Part shown: piece by piece, positions 1 to 8,503 of the stretch
Position numbering within the stretch: the first letter of the stretch is position 1
How the letters are laid out: each line of letters begins with the position of its first letter
Assembly: GCA_002347985.1 (NCBI GenBank)
Contig: DDYM01000038.1
Coordinates: 69,493-82,348, forward strand
Direction of reading: 5' to 3'
DNA from: Bacteroidetes bacterium UBA2234
Lineage (GTDB): Bacteria > Bacteroidota > Bacteroidia > NS11-12g > UBA955
Length of the DNA: 12,856 bases
Position numbers and translations under genes: made by a program
The notes under the pieces: model-generated
The model's database searches: none
What the model was told of the DNA's origin: nothing
The model's input: only the letters and a program-made list of their open reading frames with translations

Positions 1-1270
1 AAATCAAACCGCCCATCGACGAGCCGCCAATGATTGTGTGCGCGGGATCTGTGTAGGTGCTGTAGGTTTTGTTGATGAAGGGACGGAGCTCGTATACGAT
101 GAATTTGAGATAGTCGTCGCTGTTAATTGGGTTATAAAACACATCGGACTGATTCTGTCGCTTCGCCTCCATGATGGCCACTTTTTCTTTGGCTGTGAGC
201 GATTCATAAACCTTTTGGGGAAAGTAGTTTGAATGGCGGTTCACCCCATCGTTCCAAATGCCTACCACGATGTACTCTATTTGTGGGGAAAGATTGGATT
301 TACTGCTATCACTTTGATTTAAATTCTTGGAAAGTGTACCGGAATTGTAGGCGGTTACAGACTCGTCAATCCCCCATTCTTGGTGGTTCCAGGTGCTGTT
401 GCCATCGAACAGATTCTGTCCGTCGTGCATATAAATGACGCCGTATTTTTTGTTGGGGTTATAATCGCTGGGTAACCAAACATCCACGTTTCTAGCAGTC
501 ACGAAGGCCGATGGGAAATAATGCAAACGATCAATTCTACCTTGACTTGGCGCGGCATTTGGCTGTCTAACGAGCGTAGCACATTGATAGGATTGGATGG
601 GAAAGGATTCAACGGCAGGGATTTCACTCGTGTCGTACCCGGTTATTTTGCCGTCAATTGGGTTGATTCGGGGCACGATATGCAGGGTGTCGTTGTTCTG
701 CGATTTGGCTTTGGTGCGTTGGGCGGTGAGGGTGAATTGTATCGAATCGCCAAAGAACTTGTAGCTGCTAAAGATTGTGCTACTGATTGCAGCGAAATCG
801 GATGTTTGAGAATTGTCGTAGACTGTAAATTCTGAAAACAAGGTGTTATTGAAGTAGGCCGCATCGATGCGTATGCCATTTTTTTCATCGATATAGAGGT
901 TGTTGCTAGCGTCTGCAACCAGTTCATATCGTCTGATATCGCCTTCATATTTGATAATGAATGGATATCGAAGTTGGGGGTTGAGATTTTTTTCGGTGGG
1001 AGGGGTGGTGATGGGTGGACCAAAAATGATCTCCATATTGGCCGTCATGCCTATTTCTGTAGCGTTTTTGTAAACGTTTAATGTGCCTTTGTAATGACCA
1101 AAGAACCGTTCTTGATGAAATGCGGGTCTGATGGTTTTTGAATTCAGTTCGATGGTTTTTTCCGGTAACACGCGATGGGTTTGCTCCGATTGGCTGAGAA
1201 TTTCATTGGGTGAAGACCAAAAAAGCAAACTGAAGAGCAATGAATAAAATGGAGGTAGGGTAAATCGCAT
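1..1270 (-). CDS. Secreted two-domain esterase (PF00756-type alpha/beta hydrolase), C-terminus outside window
   Basis: The minus-strand frame is open from an ATG at 1270 to the left edge: 423 codons, no stop, so the gene continues outside. Residues 1-26 look like a signal peptide (Arg2, hydrophobic 4-18), which suggests export. Residues about 40-190 form a beta-rich, lipocalin-like module with a YELVAD...YIDEKNGI stretch (115-133); I have seen similar modules in Bacteroidota exported proteins but cannot name the family. Residues about 225-423 carry the esterase signature: YMHDGQNLFD (280-289), a Trp/Asp-containing segment after it, and the nucleophile elbow GGSSMGG at 415-421, with Ser418 as predicted nucleophile. 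The catalytic acid and His would lie beyond the edge. The family includes enterochelin esterase-like, feruloyl and acyl esterases; the substrate here is unknown. The first Met is chosen because it gives the signal peptide. Confidence 0.88.
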   Translation of the reverse strand, partial: MRFTLPPFYSLLFSLLFWSSPNEILSQSEQTHRVLPEKTIELNSKTIRPAFHQERFFGHYKGTLNVYKNATEIGMTANMEIIFGPPITTPPTEKNLNPQLRYPFIIKYEGDIRRYELVADASNNLYIDEKNGIRIDAAYFNNTLFSEFTVYDNSQTSDFAAISSTIFSSYKFFGDSIQFTLTAQRTKAKSQNNDTLHIVPRINPIDGKITGYDTSEIPAVESFPIQSYQCATLVRQPNAAPSQGRIDRLHYFPSAFVTARNVDVWLPSDYNPNKKYGVIYMHDGQNLFDGNSTWNHQEWGIDESVTAYNSGTLSKNLNQSDSSKSNLSPQIEYIVVGIWNDGVNRHSNYFPQKVYESLTAKEKVAIMEAKRQNQSDVFYNPINSDDYLKFIVYELRPFINKTYSTYTDPAHTIIGGSSMGGLI

Positions 1271-1300
1271 CGTTTTGTGGCACTTCAAATATCTAAATAT

Positions 1301-1337
1301 TTTGGGCAAGTGAGACCGCGAATAAGCCGTATTTTTG
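1301..1337 (+). promoter_or_regulatory. Putative Bacteroidota-type promoter for the ABC-F gene
   Basis: TATTTTTG at 1330-1337 matches the TAnnTTTG -7 consensus of the Bacteroidota primary sigma factor. A TTTG at 1301-1304 lies 25 bases upstream, longer than the usual 17-23. The box ends 39 bases before the ATG at 1377. The same 106-bp spacer (1271-1376) must also hold the promoter of the divergent esterase; on that strand only a one-mismatch box (GATATTTG) about 15 bases from the start is visible. Confidence 0.4.
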
Positions 1338-1376
1338 CGGAATAATTGCTGCTTTTTGAAGTAGTGGTGCGAAAAC

Positions 1377-3371
1377 ATGAATTATTTATCGGTAGAAGGA
1401 CTCAGTAAGAGTTGGAATGAAAAGGTATTGTTTGATCAAATTACCTTCGGATTGAGTCGTGGCGAAAAGGTGGCTTTGATTGCCGGAAATGGTTCAGGAA
1501 AGAGCAGTTTGATGAATATTTTGGCCGGGTACGACAAGCCCGATGCTGGGAATTTTAGTATTCGAAAAGACATCAATTGGGAGTACTTGCCACAAGATCC
1601 GGCCTTAAATGAGTCGATTTCGGTTCTAGAAAACCTCTTTGTGGGCACAACGCCATCCATTTTGGCATTGAAAGAATATGAGGCAGCATTGATTGCATAT
1701 TCCGATGCGCCATCGGAGGAAACGGAGAAGCGATTGGACTTGGCAACCACGGAAATGACGATGTCTGAGAGTTGGGATTACGAAGCCAGGGCGAAGCAAG
1801 TTTTGGGCAAATTGAATATCCATGAATCGGATATGGTTAAGCCAGTGGGTGTGTTGAGTGGCGGACAAAGGAAGCGTGTGGCGTTGGCGAGGGTATTGAT
1901 TGATGTGCCTGATTTGTTGATTTTGGATGAGCCAACCAACCACTTGGATTTGGATATGATTGAGTGGCTCGAGGAGTATTTGAGCGATAAAAATTTGACA
2001 TTGCTTTTGGTCACGCACGATCGTTATTTTTTGGATCGCGTTTGCAATAAAATATTGGAGTTGGATCGAGGGGTTTTGTATTCTTATCAGGGAAATTACG
2101 GATATTTTGTAGAGAAAAAGGCGATGCGCGAAGAGGTTGAGGCCAGTGAGCGAGAGAAGAATCGAAATACCTTTAGACGAGAATTGGAATGGGTAAGAAA
2201 AATGCCTAAGGCTCGCACAACCAAGAGCAAAAGTAGGGTTGATGCTTTCGATGATTTGGCCGAGAAAGTCAAAGGTCCTTATGTGCAGCAGAAGGTGGAG
2301 TTTGGGGTGAAGATGGAGCGTTTGGGAACCAAGATTTTGGAGATTCAGCACTTGGAAAAGGCATATGGTGCGCAACCCATTTTGGGCGATTTTACTTACA
2401 CGTTTAAGCGCGGTGAGAAAATTGGGATTGTGGGTCCGAATGGCGTGGGAAAGAGTACCCTTTTGAATATGATTATGGGCTTGGAAAAGGCCGACAAGGG
2501 TAAGATTACGGCGGGTGAGACCTTGGTTTTTGGATATTTTTCGCAGCAGGGGATTCCAGTTGCAGAGGATAAGCGTGTCATTGATGTGGTTAAAGATGTC
2601 GCTGAATATTTGCCATTGGCCGATGGTACCCATCTTTCCGCATCCCAGTTTTTATTGAGATTTGGCTTTGCTAACGAAACCCAATACAACGCGGTAAGTC
2701 GTTTGAGCGGCGGCGAAAGACGTCGCCTGTTTTTGATGATGGTATTGATCAAGAATCCCAATTTTTTAATTCTCGATGAGCCAACCAACGACTTGGATAT
2801 TGTGACATTGGCTACATTGGAAGCATTTTTGATGGATTATTCAGGTTGTGTTTTGGTGGTTACGCACGATCGTTATTTCATGGATAAATTGGTGGATCAC
2901 GTGTTTGTGTTTGAGGGCGAGGGCAAAGTGAGGGATTTTCCGGGGAATTATACGGAATACAGAACTTGGAAAGAGTGGGATGATGCGCAGGCGAGTGGAA
3001 AGGGTTCTGGCAACAAGAGTCAGGCGGGCAAGGCATCAGGTTCGTTGCAGGGTGGTTCGGATGCGGGGAAGAAATCGGGGACGTTACACGGTGCGAGTGC
3101 GGCGGTTCCTGCAGGGTCTACAGATGGCGCTCCGGGGAATGTAAAATCAGAGGAGAAGAGAAAACTCACTTTTAAGGAAAAGTTTGAATACGAGCAATTG
3201 GGGAAGGATATTGAGGCGTTGGAAGTGAGAAAGAAATTGCTTGAAACGGAGTTAGGGGGATTGAGTACAGAGTTTGAGCGGATTTCAGAAGTGAGTGCGC
3301 AATTGCAACAAGTGAATGATGACCTGGATGAAAAGGGGTTGCGTTGGTTGGAATTGGGGGAATGGATTTAA
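1377..3371 (+). CDS. uup: ABC-F family ATPase, Uup-like (two ATP-binding cassettes and C-terminal coiled coil)
   Basis: A soluble 664-residue tandem ABC ATPase without membrane segments. Cassette 1: Walker A GNGSGKSS (37-44), signature LSGGQ (160-164), Walker B with DEPTNHLD (184-191). Cassette 2: Walker A GPNGVGKST (353-361), signature LSGGE (443-447), Walker B with DEPTNDLD (467-474). Both have a VTHDRYF switch-His segment. A charged helical linker with an RxxKxR-rich part (about 240-300) joins them, as in ABC-F proteins, which act on ribosomes rather than in transport. A charged coiled coil (about 600-664, starting KLTFKEKFEYEQL) resembles the Uup C-terminal domain linked to branched-DNA binding. 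I favour Uup over EttA because of this tail, but another ABC-F subtype is possible. Unusual: a Gly/Ser/Ala/Lys-rich insert at about 537-597 with a tandem repeat. The gene stands alone, divergent from the esterase. Confidence 0.93.
   Translation: MNYLSVEGLSKSWNEKVLFDQITFGLSRGEKVALIAGNGSGKSSLMNILAGYDKPDAGNFSIRKDINWEYLPQDPALNESISVLENLFVGTTPSILALKEYEAALIAYSDAPSEETEKRLDLATTEMTMSESWDYEARAKQVLGKLNIHESDMVKPVGVLSGGQRKRVALARVLIDVPDLLILDEPTNHLDLDMIEWLEEYLSDKNLTLLLVTHDRYFLDRVCNKILELDRGVLYSYQGNYGYFVEKKAMREEVEASEREKNRNTFRRELEWVRKMPKARTTKSKSRVDAFDDLAEKVKGPYVQQKVEFGVKMERLGTKILEIQHLEKAYGAQPILGDFTYTFKRGEKIGIVGPNGVGKSTLLNMIMGLEKADKGKITAGETLVFGYFSQQGIPVAEDKRVIDVVKDVAEYLPLADGTHLSASQFLLRFGFANETQYNAVSRLSGGERRRLFLMMVLIKNPNFLILDEPTNDLDIVTLATLEAFLMDYSGCVLVVTHDRYFMDKLVDHVFVFEGEGKVRDFPGNYTEYRTWKEWDDAQASGKGSGNKSQAGKASGSLQGGSDAGKKSGTLHGASAAVPAGSTDGAPGNVKSEEKRKLTFKEKFEYEQLGKDIEALEVRKKLLETELGGLSTEFERISEVSAQLQQVNDDLDEKGLRWLELGEWI
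3024..3101 (+). repeat. Imperfect tandem 13-codon repeat in the ABC-F linker
   Basis: Residues 550-562 (AGKASGSLQGGSD) are followed directly by residues 563-575 (AGKKSGTLHGASA), 8 of 13 identical. It sits in a Gly/Ser/Ala-rich stretch with visibly higher GC than the rest of the gene, between the second cassette and the C-terminal coiled coil. The reading frame is kept, so it reads as a flexible tether rather than damage. Confidence 0.7.
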
Positions 3372-3451
3372 GTTTTGGAATTGAGGGATTCGATTTTCGT
3401 GATGGCGGGGAGTGAATTTATGTCGCAGCGAGATACTCCTCGGATCTTTGA

Positions 3452-3482
3452 TTTTGTAAACTGATAGAAAATAGCAACCTTG
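3452..3482 (+). promoter_or_regulatory. Putative weak promoter for the acyltransferase gene
   Basis: TTTTG at 3452-3456, an 18-base spacer, then CAACCTTG at 3475-3482, which matches four of six fixed positions of TAnnTTTG. The box ends 8 bases before the ATG at 3491, so transcription would start at or next to the start codon. The whole 3372-3490 spacer (119 bp) otherwise shows nothing convincing; no good terminator for the ABC-F gene was seen. Confidence 0.3.
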
Positions 3483-3490
3483 CAGTTCGG

Positions 3491-4465
3491 ATGGAAGGCA
3501 GAAACCGAAATATTGATGGACTAAAGGGCTTTTTGATAGTAATGGTGATTGTGGGTCACATTCTGCAGGGCAAGGTCTTAGATAATTTTGGCAGATATGT
3601 GATTTATAGTTTTCACATGCCTCTATTTGTGGGGTTATCGGGTTATTTATTAAATATTGATTCGATTCGATCCCTGAGCATCGGGCAGTTTTTTGGCAAA
3701 TATGGTGCGCGGGTGTTGTTGCCTTGGACTATCGCTATGTTGGTCTATGCGATTTATTTAGGTGCTTTTGGATCTCATCCCACGCCGTTATGGAAGGGTT
3801 GGGTTAATTACATTCTCAATCCGTATTATCATTTGTGGTTTGTGGTGGGATACATTTTTTGGAGTTTTATTGCTTGGATTTTATTGCGTTTCGGTTTCGA
3901 TCGACAAGTTTTTTTGATTGTGGCAATTTTGATGGGTCTGATTTTTTACTATCTCAAAAACAACTTAGAAGGGCAGTTGATACTGGCTTTGGGCGGTGAA
4001 ATTGCAGGTTTTATTCGGAATATTATGCGACCTCAATTGTTCTTCTTTTTTGGATTAGGGGTATTTCTACGCGGTGAAAGATTAATCACAAAATCTTGGG
4101 TATTTGCTCTGGGTGGGGGAACGGTGATGTTTTTATATTGGGTATTGTTTTATTTTCATCAGGCGTTGGATTACAATACAGAAGATTTCTTGGTGGCGAT
4201 GGCGAATGCTTTCTTGATGGTGCCTTTATTCCGTTGGATGAATCAAGAGAAATTGCCCAAGGTAGCTGTGATTGAATGGGTTGGAAGAAATTCCATGGGA
4301 ATTTATCTATGGCATGTTTTGCCATTGTTATGGGTGAAAGATTGGGTTGGGACCAAATATGTATCGCGTTTTTACGCATACATTTCAGTGTCTGAATTGC
4401 TTTTTCTAGGGGTTGTATATCTGTTACTTCGATTTGTCCGCGGTTCCCGTTGGGTTTTGGGGTGA
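3491..4465 (+). CDS. Membrane acyltransferase-3 family protein (OafA/NolL-like O-acetyltransferase)
   Basis: A 324-residue polytopic membrane protein made almost wholly of hydrophobic helices (I estimate 9-10). The N-terminus has the family hallmarks: RNIDGLKGFLIVMVIVGH with the conserved His23, and FHMPLFVGLSGYLL with His42. A late GRNSMGIYLWH segment (265-275) matches the family's conserved C-terminal helix. Acyltransferase-3 proteins move acetyl or other acyl groups from a cytoplasmic donor onto sugars of surface polysaccharides or other carbohydrates across the inner membrane; the pattern here resembles NolL-type fucose O-acetylases. The acceptor cannot be told from sequence, and no glycan cluster lies beside it. 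fabD follows on the same strand after 34 bp, but a box just before fabD suggests separate transcription. Confidence 0.9.
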   Translation: MEGRNRNIDGLKGFLIVMVIVGHILQGKVLDNFGRYVIYSFHMPLFVGLSGYLLNIDSIRSLSIGQFFGKYGARVLLPWTIAMLVYAIYLGAFGSHPTPLWKGWVNYILNPYYHLWFVVGYIFWSFIAWILLRFGFDRQVFLIVAILMGLIFYYLKNNLEGQLILALGGEIAGFIRNIMRPQLFFFFGLGVFLRGERLITKSWVFALGGGTVMFLYWVLFYFHQALDYNTEDFLVAMANAFLMVPLFRWMNQEKLPKVAVIEWVGRNSMGIYLWHVLPLLWVKDWVGTKYVSRFYAYISVSELLFLGVVYLLLRFVRGSRWVLG

Positions 4466-4492
4466 TAATTGCGAAAAATAGGATTAATTTTG
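4455..4492 (+). promoter_or_regulatory. Putative promoter for fabD, nearly leaderless
   Basis: TAATTTTG at 4485-4492 is a full match to TAnnTTTG. TTTTG at 4455-4459 lies 25 bases upstream, a long spacing. The box ends exactly 7 bases before the fabD ATG (4500), which would place the RNA start at or within a few bases of the start codon. Confidence 0.45.
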
Positions 4493-4499
4493 CCTCATT

Positions 4500-5384
4500 A
4501 TGAGCAAAGCAGCATTCGTATTTCCAGGACAAGGTAGTCAGTTTGTAGGTATGGGAAAGGACCTCTATGAGACCAATGAAAAAGCCAAAGAAATGTTTGA
4601 GTTGGCCAATGAGATTTTGGGTTTTAGGATTACGGATTTGATGTTTGAAGGAACGGATGAAGATTTACGCAGAACCAATGTTACTCAACCTGCAATATTC
4701 CTGCACAGTGTAATTCGTGCGGCGGTGATGGGTGAAGAATTTAATCCTTCGATGGTGGCCGGACATAGCTTGGGTGAGTTCAGTGCTTTGGTAGCTGCAG
4801 GTGCCATGAAATTTGAAGATGGTTTGAAATTGGTGGAGCAGCGCGCTTTGGCGATGCAGGAGGCTTGTGAATTGGAGCGTGGTACGATGGCTGCGGTATT
4901 GGCTTTGGATGATTCTAAAGTGGAAGCCGTTTGCGCTGAAACAACGGGTGTGGTGGTTCCGGCGAATTATAATTGTCCGGGTCAGTTGGTGATTTCAGGT
5001 GCTTACGATGCGGTTGAAGCCGCTTGTGAGGGCATGAAAGCAGCGGGTGCAAAACGTGCTTTGATATTGCCAGTGGGTGGTGCATTTCACAGTCCATTGA
5101 TGGAGCCGGCGAGAGAAAAGTTGGCCAAAGCAATTGCGGCTACAGAGTTGAATTCACCGATTTGTGCGATTTATCAGAATGTATCTGCTTCGGCGGTAAT
5201 GGATAAAGATGTAATCAAGGCAAACTTGGTGGCTCAATTGACCGCTCCGGTGAAGTGGACGCAAAGCGTGCAAGCCATGGTAGCGGATGGTGCTTCGCAT
5301 TTTACGGAGGTTGGACCTGGTAAGGTATTGCAGGGTTTGGTAAAGAAAATTGCCCCTGAAGTTGAGGCGATTAGTATCGCCTAA
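4500..5384 (+). CDS. fabD: Malonyl-CoA:acyl carrier protein transacylase (FabD)
   Basis: FabD loads malonyl groups from malonyl-CoA onto ACP, the step that supplies extender units for fatty acid synthesis in the cytoplasm. At 294 residues the length is normal for the family and the whole domain is present. Visible hallmarks: PGQGSQ (9-14) of the oxyanion loop, the nucleophile motif GHSLG (88-92) with Ser90, Arg115 in the VEQRALAMQ segment that binds the malonyl carboxylate, the catalytic His197 in GGAFHSPLM, and a late QLTAPVKW segment. The ATG at 4500 starts directly at the family N-terminus (SKAAFVFPGQGSQ). No other fab or acpP gene is in the window; the upstream neighbour is an unrelated acyltransferase-3 protein. 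The gene ends 7 bp from the stop of the convergent secreted propeller gene. Confidence 0.97.
   Translation: MSKAAFVFPGQGSQFVGMGKDLYETNEKAKEMFELANEILGFRITDLMFEGTDEDLRRTNVTQPAIFLHSVIRAAVMGEEFNPSMVAGHSLGEFSALVAAGAMKFEDGLKLVEQRALAMQEACELERGTMAAVLALDDSKVEAVCAETTGVVVPANYNCPGQLVISGAYDAVEAACEGMKAAGAKRALILPVGGAFHSPLMEPAREKLAKAIAATELNSPICAIYQNVSASAVMDKDVIKANLVAQLTAPVKWTQSVQAMVADGASHFTEVGPGKVLQGLVKKIAPEVEAISIA
5365..5382 (+). terminator. Possible terminator hairpin at the fabD 3' end
   Basis: AGGCGAT (5365-5371), loop TAGT, ATCGCCT (5376-5382) form a perfect 7-bp stem that overlaps the first base of the fabD stop codon. A second small dyad, GATTC (5387-5391) with GAATC (5397-5401), follows in the 7-bp gap and the 3' end of the convergent gene. 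There is no strong U tract, so it may act only weakly or as an RNA 3'-end stabiliser. Confidence 0.35.
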
Positions 5385-5391
5385 TAGATTC

Positions 5392-8300
5392 TTATCGAAT
5401 CAAATTAGCGGAGCCCGCCACATGTTTTGGCGTTTTCATAAATGGACTCTTTATGATGTCCAACTGATAAAAATAGGTGCCGGAAGGCAGTTCTGGACCC
5501 GTATTGTTAACCTTTCCATTCCAGCAATTGCTTAGGTCTTTGGAGTAATAAACACGCTCTCCCCAGCGATTGAAAATTCGGATTTCAGCCTCCTCGCAAT
5601 CAGGTGCGATGCCAAAAACCCAGAAGCAATCATTTTTGCCATCGCCATTGGGAGTAAAAACATTGGCAATTTTCACTTCGTGGGTACTGTCTGTGTTGAC
5701 TTGTACTGGAATTTTTAGTGTGTCTGTGCAGCCCGAGCTTCTATTTTTGATCACAAACTTGGCTTCGTATTGACCGGCGAAATATTGGTAGTTCCTTTCG
5801 AGTACGCCATTTGCGTCGAAGTACTTTTTTAGGTCAACCCCACCCGTCCTTTCAATTTTTGAACCATCGCCAAAATTCCAGATGATACTGTCATAGTTGT
5901 TGATATCAAAGATGAAGTCCACCCCGGGCTTACAAGGTGTGATGTTGGTGTACACGCTGCCATTTGGTGTAATTCCCACTCGGATTTTCTTGCTATACGT
6001 GGCCCTTGCATTGCACGAATTTGAATCTACTACGGTAAGGGTTGCTGTGTAAGTCCCTGTGTCTTTGTATCGATGATTTGGACTGAATTGATGGGATGTA
6101 TCACCGTCGCCAAAGTCCCAAAGGTAACTTCCATTGTATTTGCGTAAGGGTTGGAACGCATTTACCATTTTTAAACAAATATTTTCAGGCGTTACAGTAA
6201 ATATCGCATCAATTGAATAGCCGAGTCTAAAGTCCAACTTGAAACTGGCGTTGGAGCAACGAATGCTGACGTTATTTTTAAAAACCACATTCGCCGGGGA
6301 GGTGGGGAAATCGTTCAATCCGGGAGGCGTGTTTGGGCAACTGGCACATACACTTTGGTAGATTACTCCACGATTATCAAATCTGGATGTACCCCCGTCT
6401 ACGTGATCTCTGCTTTTATTCCCACCAAAATAGGAAGCATATTTTAGGCTTTTGGCATCTTTACCCAATACAATGAGATAAAAATCGTGATTGTCTGTGG
6501 TTTTTTGATGTGCATCACTTGTGATAGGTAAACCATTCGTGGTGCCATTATTCCCCACGCCGATTACGGACCCCCAACCGCTGAAATAGATATTATGACA
6601 ATTGTCTACCATAAATGCGGAAGGACAGAGTTCGGGTACGCTATTGGTTCGATTTCCAAAGGTGGTAATGAACTCTTCTTTACTCAGATCATTGCTTAAA
6701 CGACCAATGAATTGTGTGGTATTGTCCTTTCCGTAACATCCAGCGGTGCGCTTGAATTTTCCTTCAGTTTGCCCAGTGAAATATACTTTATTGTCGATAT
6801 CTAAATCGATAAAATAGATTTGCTCATAATCGATGCTACCCCAATAGGTACCTACTTGATAAGCACCTGTATTTTGACTAAATCTTGTGATAAATCCGTC
6901 GATGTTGCCGAGGCCAGTTTGCATAAAACCTTTTCCAGTCATAGGGAAATCTGAGCTCACAGTACCCCCGCCAACAAATACATGGGAGGAGTCATCCACT
7001 TTAATTGAATAGGCGGCGTCATCATCTACACCTCCGATGAGTGTAGCCCATTTGATTCTTGAAAGTTGATTATTCAAGCAAATTACTGCGGCATCTGTTT
7101 CGCCGGTAGGTTTGGTTTGTAGCGCGCCTTTAGTGCAGGGGAAATTGTTGGAACGAGTACATGTGGCAATAAATACATTGCCTTGGAGGTCGGTAGTGAT
7201 ATCACCGCGATAATTGTCGGCGTAATTATACAGTAAAAAGGTAAATGGATTTTCGGTTTGAAATCCGTCGGCATCGTTGCCACCGATGAATGTTCCGCCC
7301 AAAAGTGTGGTTCCATCAACACTGAGTTTGTTTACAAAAATGTCGTAATCTGCTTGGTGTATATCATTAAATGCCGAATCGGGGTGTACAGGAAAATCAG
7401 CCGACAATGTGGTGCCAAAAACAAGTAAATTGTTATTGGGGTCTACACAAAGGCTATGCGGATATTCATCATCACTGCCTCCCATATAGGTTGCGTATAG
7501 TAGTTTGGTGCCGTCTGAGCTGTATTTGCTGATAGACACATCGCAGGGCAATTGAACTGGCGGAGCGCCTGCCCCACTGCCGCCGTAGGTTGTTTGAAAA
7601 GCACCCGTTGTAACGGGATATTTGCGCGTATCGGCTTCCACAATACCTCCTGCATAAAGGCAACCCGCTGTGTCGTATGTTGCTGTGAAGCCAAAGTTAT
7701 CACCTTGAGAACCACTGTAGGTACTAAAAACCAGAATCGGATCAATAATTAATGTTTCTTGGGGATTGTATTTATTCACATGTAATCGAATGGAATTTTG
7801 TGCATCTAAATAGTATGAGACAGGGATGGTTTTGGCTTTTTTACGAAGGGGATTTTTTTGTGAAGCAATGGGTTCATGGACTTTGAATGTGCCCACAGAA
7901 TTTTGAATGTGAATTTGATTTTGATGCAATTTCCATTGATTCGATGGATCCAATCTAAGGGCAATTTCGTTGGGATTGGCACCCGGATGTAGTATCCAGT
8001 CGAATTCTAAATTCTGATTATTGAAATAGATAGCTACATCGATGTGTGGGTAAACCTCTTCAAGTAGCACCTTGGCGATGGGTTGTACGGCTGATCTCCA
8101 AAGTGCCGGATCTTGCCCCAAAAAGTAATTTTCATAAAAGGGTGCGGGTTCAAGAAACTGGACTTTGGAAGGTGTTTGACCACCGGCAAATAATATGTCG
8201 CTAATGTGATATCTAACACTGAATTGTGTGTCCTTACCCCGGTAATGATGCGCTTGGTGTTTATTGCCAATGTCATCGGGGTGTTCCATTCGGATGCGAA

Positions 8301-8496
8301 TACCATTCTTGGTAATAAAAATGGCTCCTCCTGGAATTACTGCTTGGGCAAGGCTGGGATTTTCGTCGCCAAACTGACCCACATTGGGGGTAAAATATAA
8401 TTGCGGAAGGGTGTTTGGCTTGGGTAAATTACTATCGATTTTCGCCCCTAAAATAAGGGGGAAAAAAACGAGAGCAATCCAAAAAGCCTTTTTCAC
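5392..8496 (-). CDS. Type IX-secreted DUF7948 / SBBP beta-propeller / PKD protein with CHU_C sorting domain
   Basis: A 1034-residue exported protein with a GTG start at 8496 that gives a clear signal peptide (MKKAFWIALVFFPLILGA). Residues about 28-255 resemble DUF7948, the N-terminal domain common in SBBP proteins. Residues about 255-720 hold seven blade-like repeats, each with a (T/S)(Y/F)xGG-type opening, near 258, 336, 402, 485, 550, 611 and 688, so a seven-bladed propeller is likely. A Cys-containing CASC/RCSNASFKLDF transition (717-755) leads to a PKD domain (about 764-840, YLWDFGDGD) and a second PKD-like module (about 845-933, IIWNFGDGS). Residues 940-1034 (NVFTPNGDGKND, IFNRWGERVY, SGTYFYQL) are the gliding-motility-associated C-terminal domain that directs type IX export and surface attachment. 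The ligand is unknown; adhesin-like or scaffold roles are inference. It follows fecR after 56 bp. Confidence 0.93.
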   Translation of the reverse strand: MKKAFWIALVFFPLILGAKIDSNLPKPNTLPQLYFTPNVGQFGDENPSLAQAVIPGGAIFITKNGIRIRMEHPDDIGNKHQAHHYRGKDTQFSVRYHISDILFAGGQTPSKVQFLEPAPFYENYFLGQDPALWRSAVQPIAKVLLEEVYPHIDVAIYFNNQNLEFDWILHPGANPNEIALRLDPSNQWKLHQNQIHIQNSVGTFKVHEPIASQKNPLRKKAKTIPVSYYLDAQNSIRLHVNKYNPQETLIIDPILVFSTYSGSQGDNFGFTATYDTAGCLYAGGIVEADTRKYPVTTGAFQTTYGGSGAGAPPVQLPCDVSISKYSSDGTKLLYATYMGGSDDEYPHSLCVDPNNNLLVFGTTLSADFPVHPDSAFNDIHQADYDIFVNKLSVDGTTLLGGTFIGGNDADGFQTENPFTFLLYNYADNYRGDITTDLQGNVFIATCTRSNNFPCTKGALQTKPTGETDAAVICLNNQLSRIKWATLIGGVDDDAAYSIKVDDSSHVFVGGGTVSSDFPMTGKGFMQTGLGNIDGFITRFSQNTGAYQVGTYWGSIDYEQIYFIDLDIDNKVYFTGQTEGKFKRTAGCYGKDNTTQFIGRLSNDLSKEEFITTFGNRTNSVPELCPSAFMVDNCHNIYFSGWGSVIGVGNNGTTNGLPITSDAHQKTTDNHDFYLIVLGKDAKSLKYASYFGGNKSRDHVDGGTSRFDNRGVIYQSVCASCPNTPPGLNDFPTSPANVVFKNNVSIRCSNASFKLDFRLGYSIDAIFTVTPENICLKMVNAFQPLRKYNGSYLWDFGDGDTSHQFSPNHRYKDTGTYTATLTVVDSNSCNARATYSKKIRVGITPNGSVYTNITPCKPGVDFIFDINNYDSIIWNFGDGSKIERTGGVDLKKYFDANGVLERNYQYFAGQYEAKFVIKNRSSGCTDTLKIPVQVNTDSTHEVKIANVFTPNGDGKNDCFWVFGIAPDCEEAEIRIFNRWGERVYYSKDLSNCWNGKVNNTGPELPSGTYFYQLDIIKSPFMKTPKHVAGSANLIR

Positions 8497-8503
8497 AGTG
8501 TAA

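Noticed and set aside
521..1023. Open frames 521-835 (plus) and 643-1023 (minus) inside the esterase region
   Set aside because: The minus-strand frame starting at 1270 translates continuously into a signal peptide, a beta module and an esterase with its nucleophile motif; these frames are shadows of it.
1626..2633. A 335-codon minus-strand open frame opposite the ABC-F gene
   Set aside because: It lies wholly antisense to a gene with all ABC motifs in order; its translation is low-complexity and has no recognisable domain. It arises from codon bias of the plus-strand gene.
3491..5384. An acyltransferase-fabD operon for acylated glycan synthesis
   Set aside because: The two are 34 bp apart on the same strand, but a full -7-type box precedes fabD and FabD is a general lipid enzyme; adjacency alone does not support a shared pathway.
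7083..7745. Several 60-100-codon frames inside the propeller gene (for example 7083-7322 and 7443-7745)
   Set aside because: Out-of-frame readings of the repetitive propeller gene, with no start context or domain.
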